Shown: positions 52,358 to 52,653 of the stretch, in pieces
Layout: every line of letters starts with the position of its first letter
Position numbering within the stretch: position 1 is the first letter of the stretch
Assembly (NCBI GenBank): GCA_964400495.1
Contig: CAYNTS010000007.1
Coordinates: 1-52,653, forward strand
Direction of reading: 5' to 3'
Source: CAYNTS01 sp964400495
GTDB taxonomy: Bacteria; Fidelibacterota; Marinisomatia; SCGC-AAA003-L08; D37C17
DNA: 52,653 bases
Notes under the pieces: generated by a model
The model's input: the letters and a program-made list of their open reading frames with translations, nothing else
Databases searched by the model: none
What the model was told of the DNA's origin: nothing
Made by a program: the position numbers and the translations under genes

Positions 52358-52653
52358 ATGAATAGTAGAATGTTAATATTATTCTTAATATTGTTTAGTA
52401 TATCTTGTGAAGAACCTAAAGAATTTTATGGTTGCACTGACCCAGAGGCTTGTAATTTTAATCCAGAGGCAAATATTTTTGATAATAGTTGTCTTTATAA
52501 TAATGATTGTTTTGGGTGTACCGATTCAAACTATGATAATTACAATCAAAATGCAACCATTGATGATGGTAGTTGTTATAATCTAGAGTTTATCACAATA
52601 CCCGCAGGAGATTATACTTATGGCAGTAATGATGAAGTCAGAAATATAAGTTA
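52358..52653 (+). CDS. Lipoprotein with GCTD repeats and start of a formylglycine-generating-enzyme-like domain (partial)
   Basis: The reading frame runs off the window edge after 98 codons. ATG 52358 has AAGGAG seven bases upstream. The signal ends at the lipobox Cys17 (FSISC). Two Cys-rich repeats follow: GCTDPEACNFNPEANIFDNSC and GCTDSNYDNYNQNATIDDGSC, a marine FCB-type surface motif. The last residues FITIPAGDYTYGSND match the beginning of the SUMF1/FGE-sulfatase domain (F-x-x-I-P-A-G-x-F/Y-x-M/Y-G-S). The C-terminal part lies outside the window. Confidence 0.8.
   Translation, partial: MNSRMLILFLILFSISCEEPKEFYGCTDPEACNFNPEANIFDNSCLYNNDCFGCTDSNYDNYNQNATIDDGSCYNLEFITIPAGDYTYGSNDEVRNIS

Overview
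The window is AT-rich bacterial chromosomal DNA, densely packed with genes and with many ATGA or TAATG stop/start overlaps. I see no tRNA, rRNA, CRISPR array, insertion sequence or phage gene. A C25 peptidase ends in a type IX secretion (T9SS) type-A sorting domain with a YPNPFNP motif. Three proteins carry type I dockerins, and there are many lipoproteins, periplasmic c-type cytochromes and a GCTD-repeat lipoprotein. This mix points to the Fibrobacterota-Chlorobiota-Bacteroidota (FCB) lineage, most plausibly Candidatus Marinimicrobia (SAR406/Neomarinimicrobiota). That placement is inference, not something a marker gene here proves.

Layout. 1-5063: tail of an upstream gene, then an overlapping operon of a DUF4442 hotdog protein, a beta-propeller lipoprotein, a pentaheme cytochrome c lipoprotein and an FG-GAP/VCBS-repeat protein with a dockerin. 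5332-9450: large secreted C25 (gingipain-like) peptidase, closed by a strong terminator. 9501-12360 (minus): cstA and hemW. 12556-16197: transketolase and an outer-membrane barrel-like protein. 16231-27965: a long plus-strand gene train: alaS, gcvPB, PPC-domain protein, RidA, DUF5683 protein, purF, then a UbiA prenyltransferase / 59-residue ferredoxin / geranylgeranyl reductase cassette, then a DnaQ-DinG exonuclease-helicase. 28184-30611: two cold-shock genes flank a nitronate monooxygenase-like gene and, on the minus strand, a HesB/IscA-like gene that reads only if an in-frame TGA is selenocysteine. 30714-32930: redox operon (CXXCH/dockerin protein, cytochrome lipoprotein, b561-like membrane protein, YceI). 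32982-34930: two secreted proteins of unknown role. 34965-39341 (minus): split pyruvate:ferredoxin oxidoreductase, an acetyltransferase and the wreck of an isoprenylcysteine methyltransferase-like gene. 39456-40427 (minus): secreted LIM-like/DA1 metallopeptidase. 40477-45597: PPi-type phosphofructokinase, class II aldolase, DNA polymerase I. 45624-52340: ABC transporter pair, GlcNAc-type kinase, alanine racemase and a NagZ/serine-hydrolase fusion, then a truncated GCTD-repeat/formylglycine-generating-enzyme-like lipoprotein.

How the genes fit together. Glycolysis with pyrophosphate (PFK, aldolase), the pentose phosphate pathway (transketolase) and pyruvate oxidation to reduced ferredoxin (PFOR) form a ferredoxin-centred central metabolism. 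The small ferredoxin next to a geranylgeranyl reductase suggests that some of that reducing power saturates isoprenoid chains. Secreted multiheme proteins and cytochrome b-like proteins suggest periplasmic electron transfer. The last cluster looks like peptidoglycan salvage. The most unusual items are the HesB-like selenoprotein with a candidate bSECIS hairpin, the UbiA-ferredoxin-reductase cassette, the secreted DA1 homologue, a terminator-like hairpin in a cold-shock leader, and probable ATT start codons.
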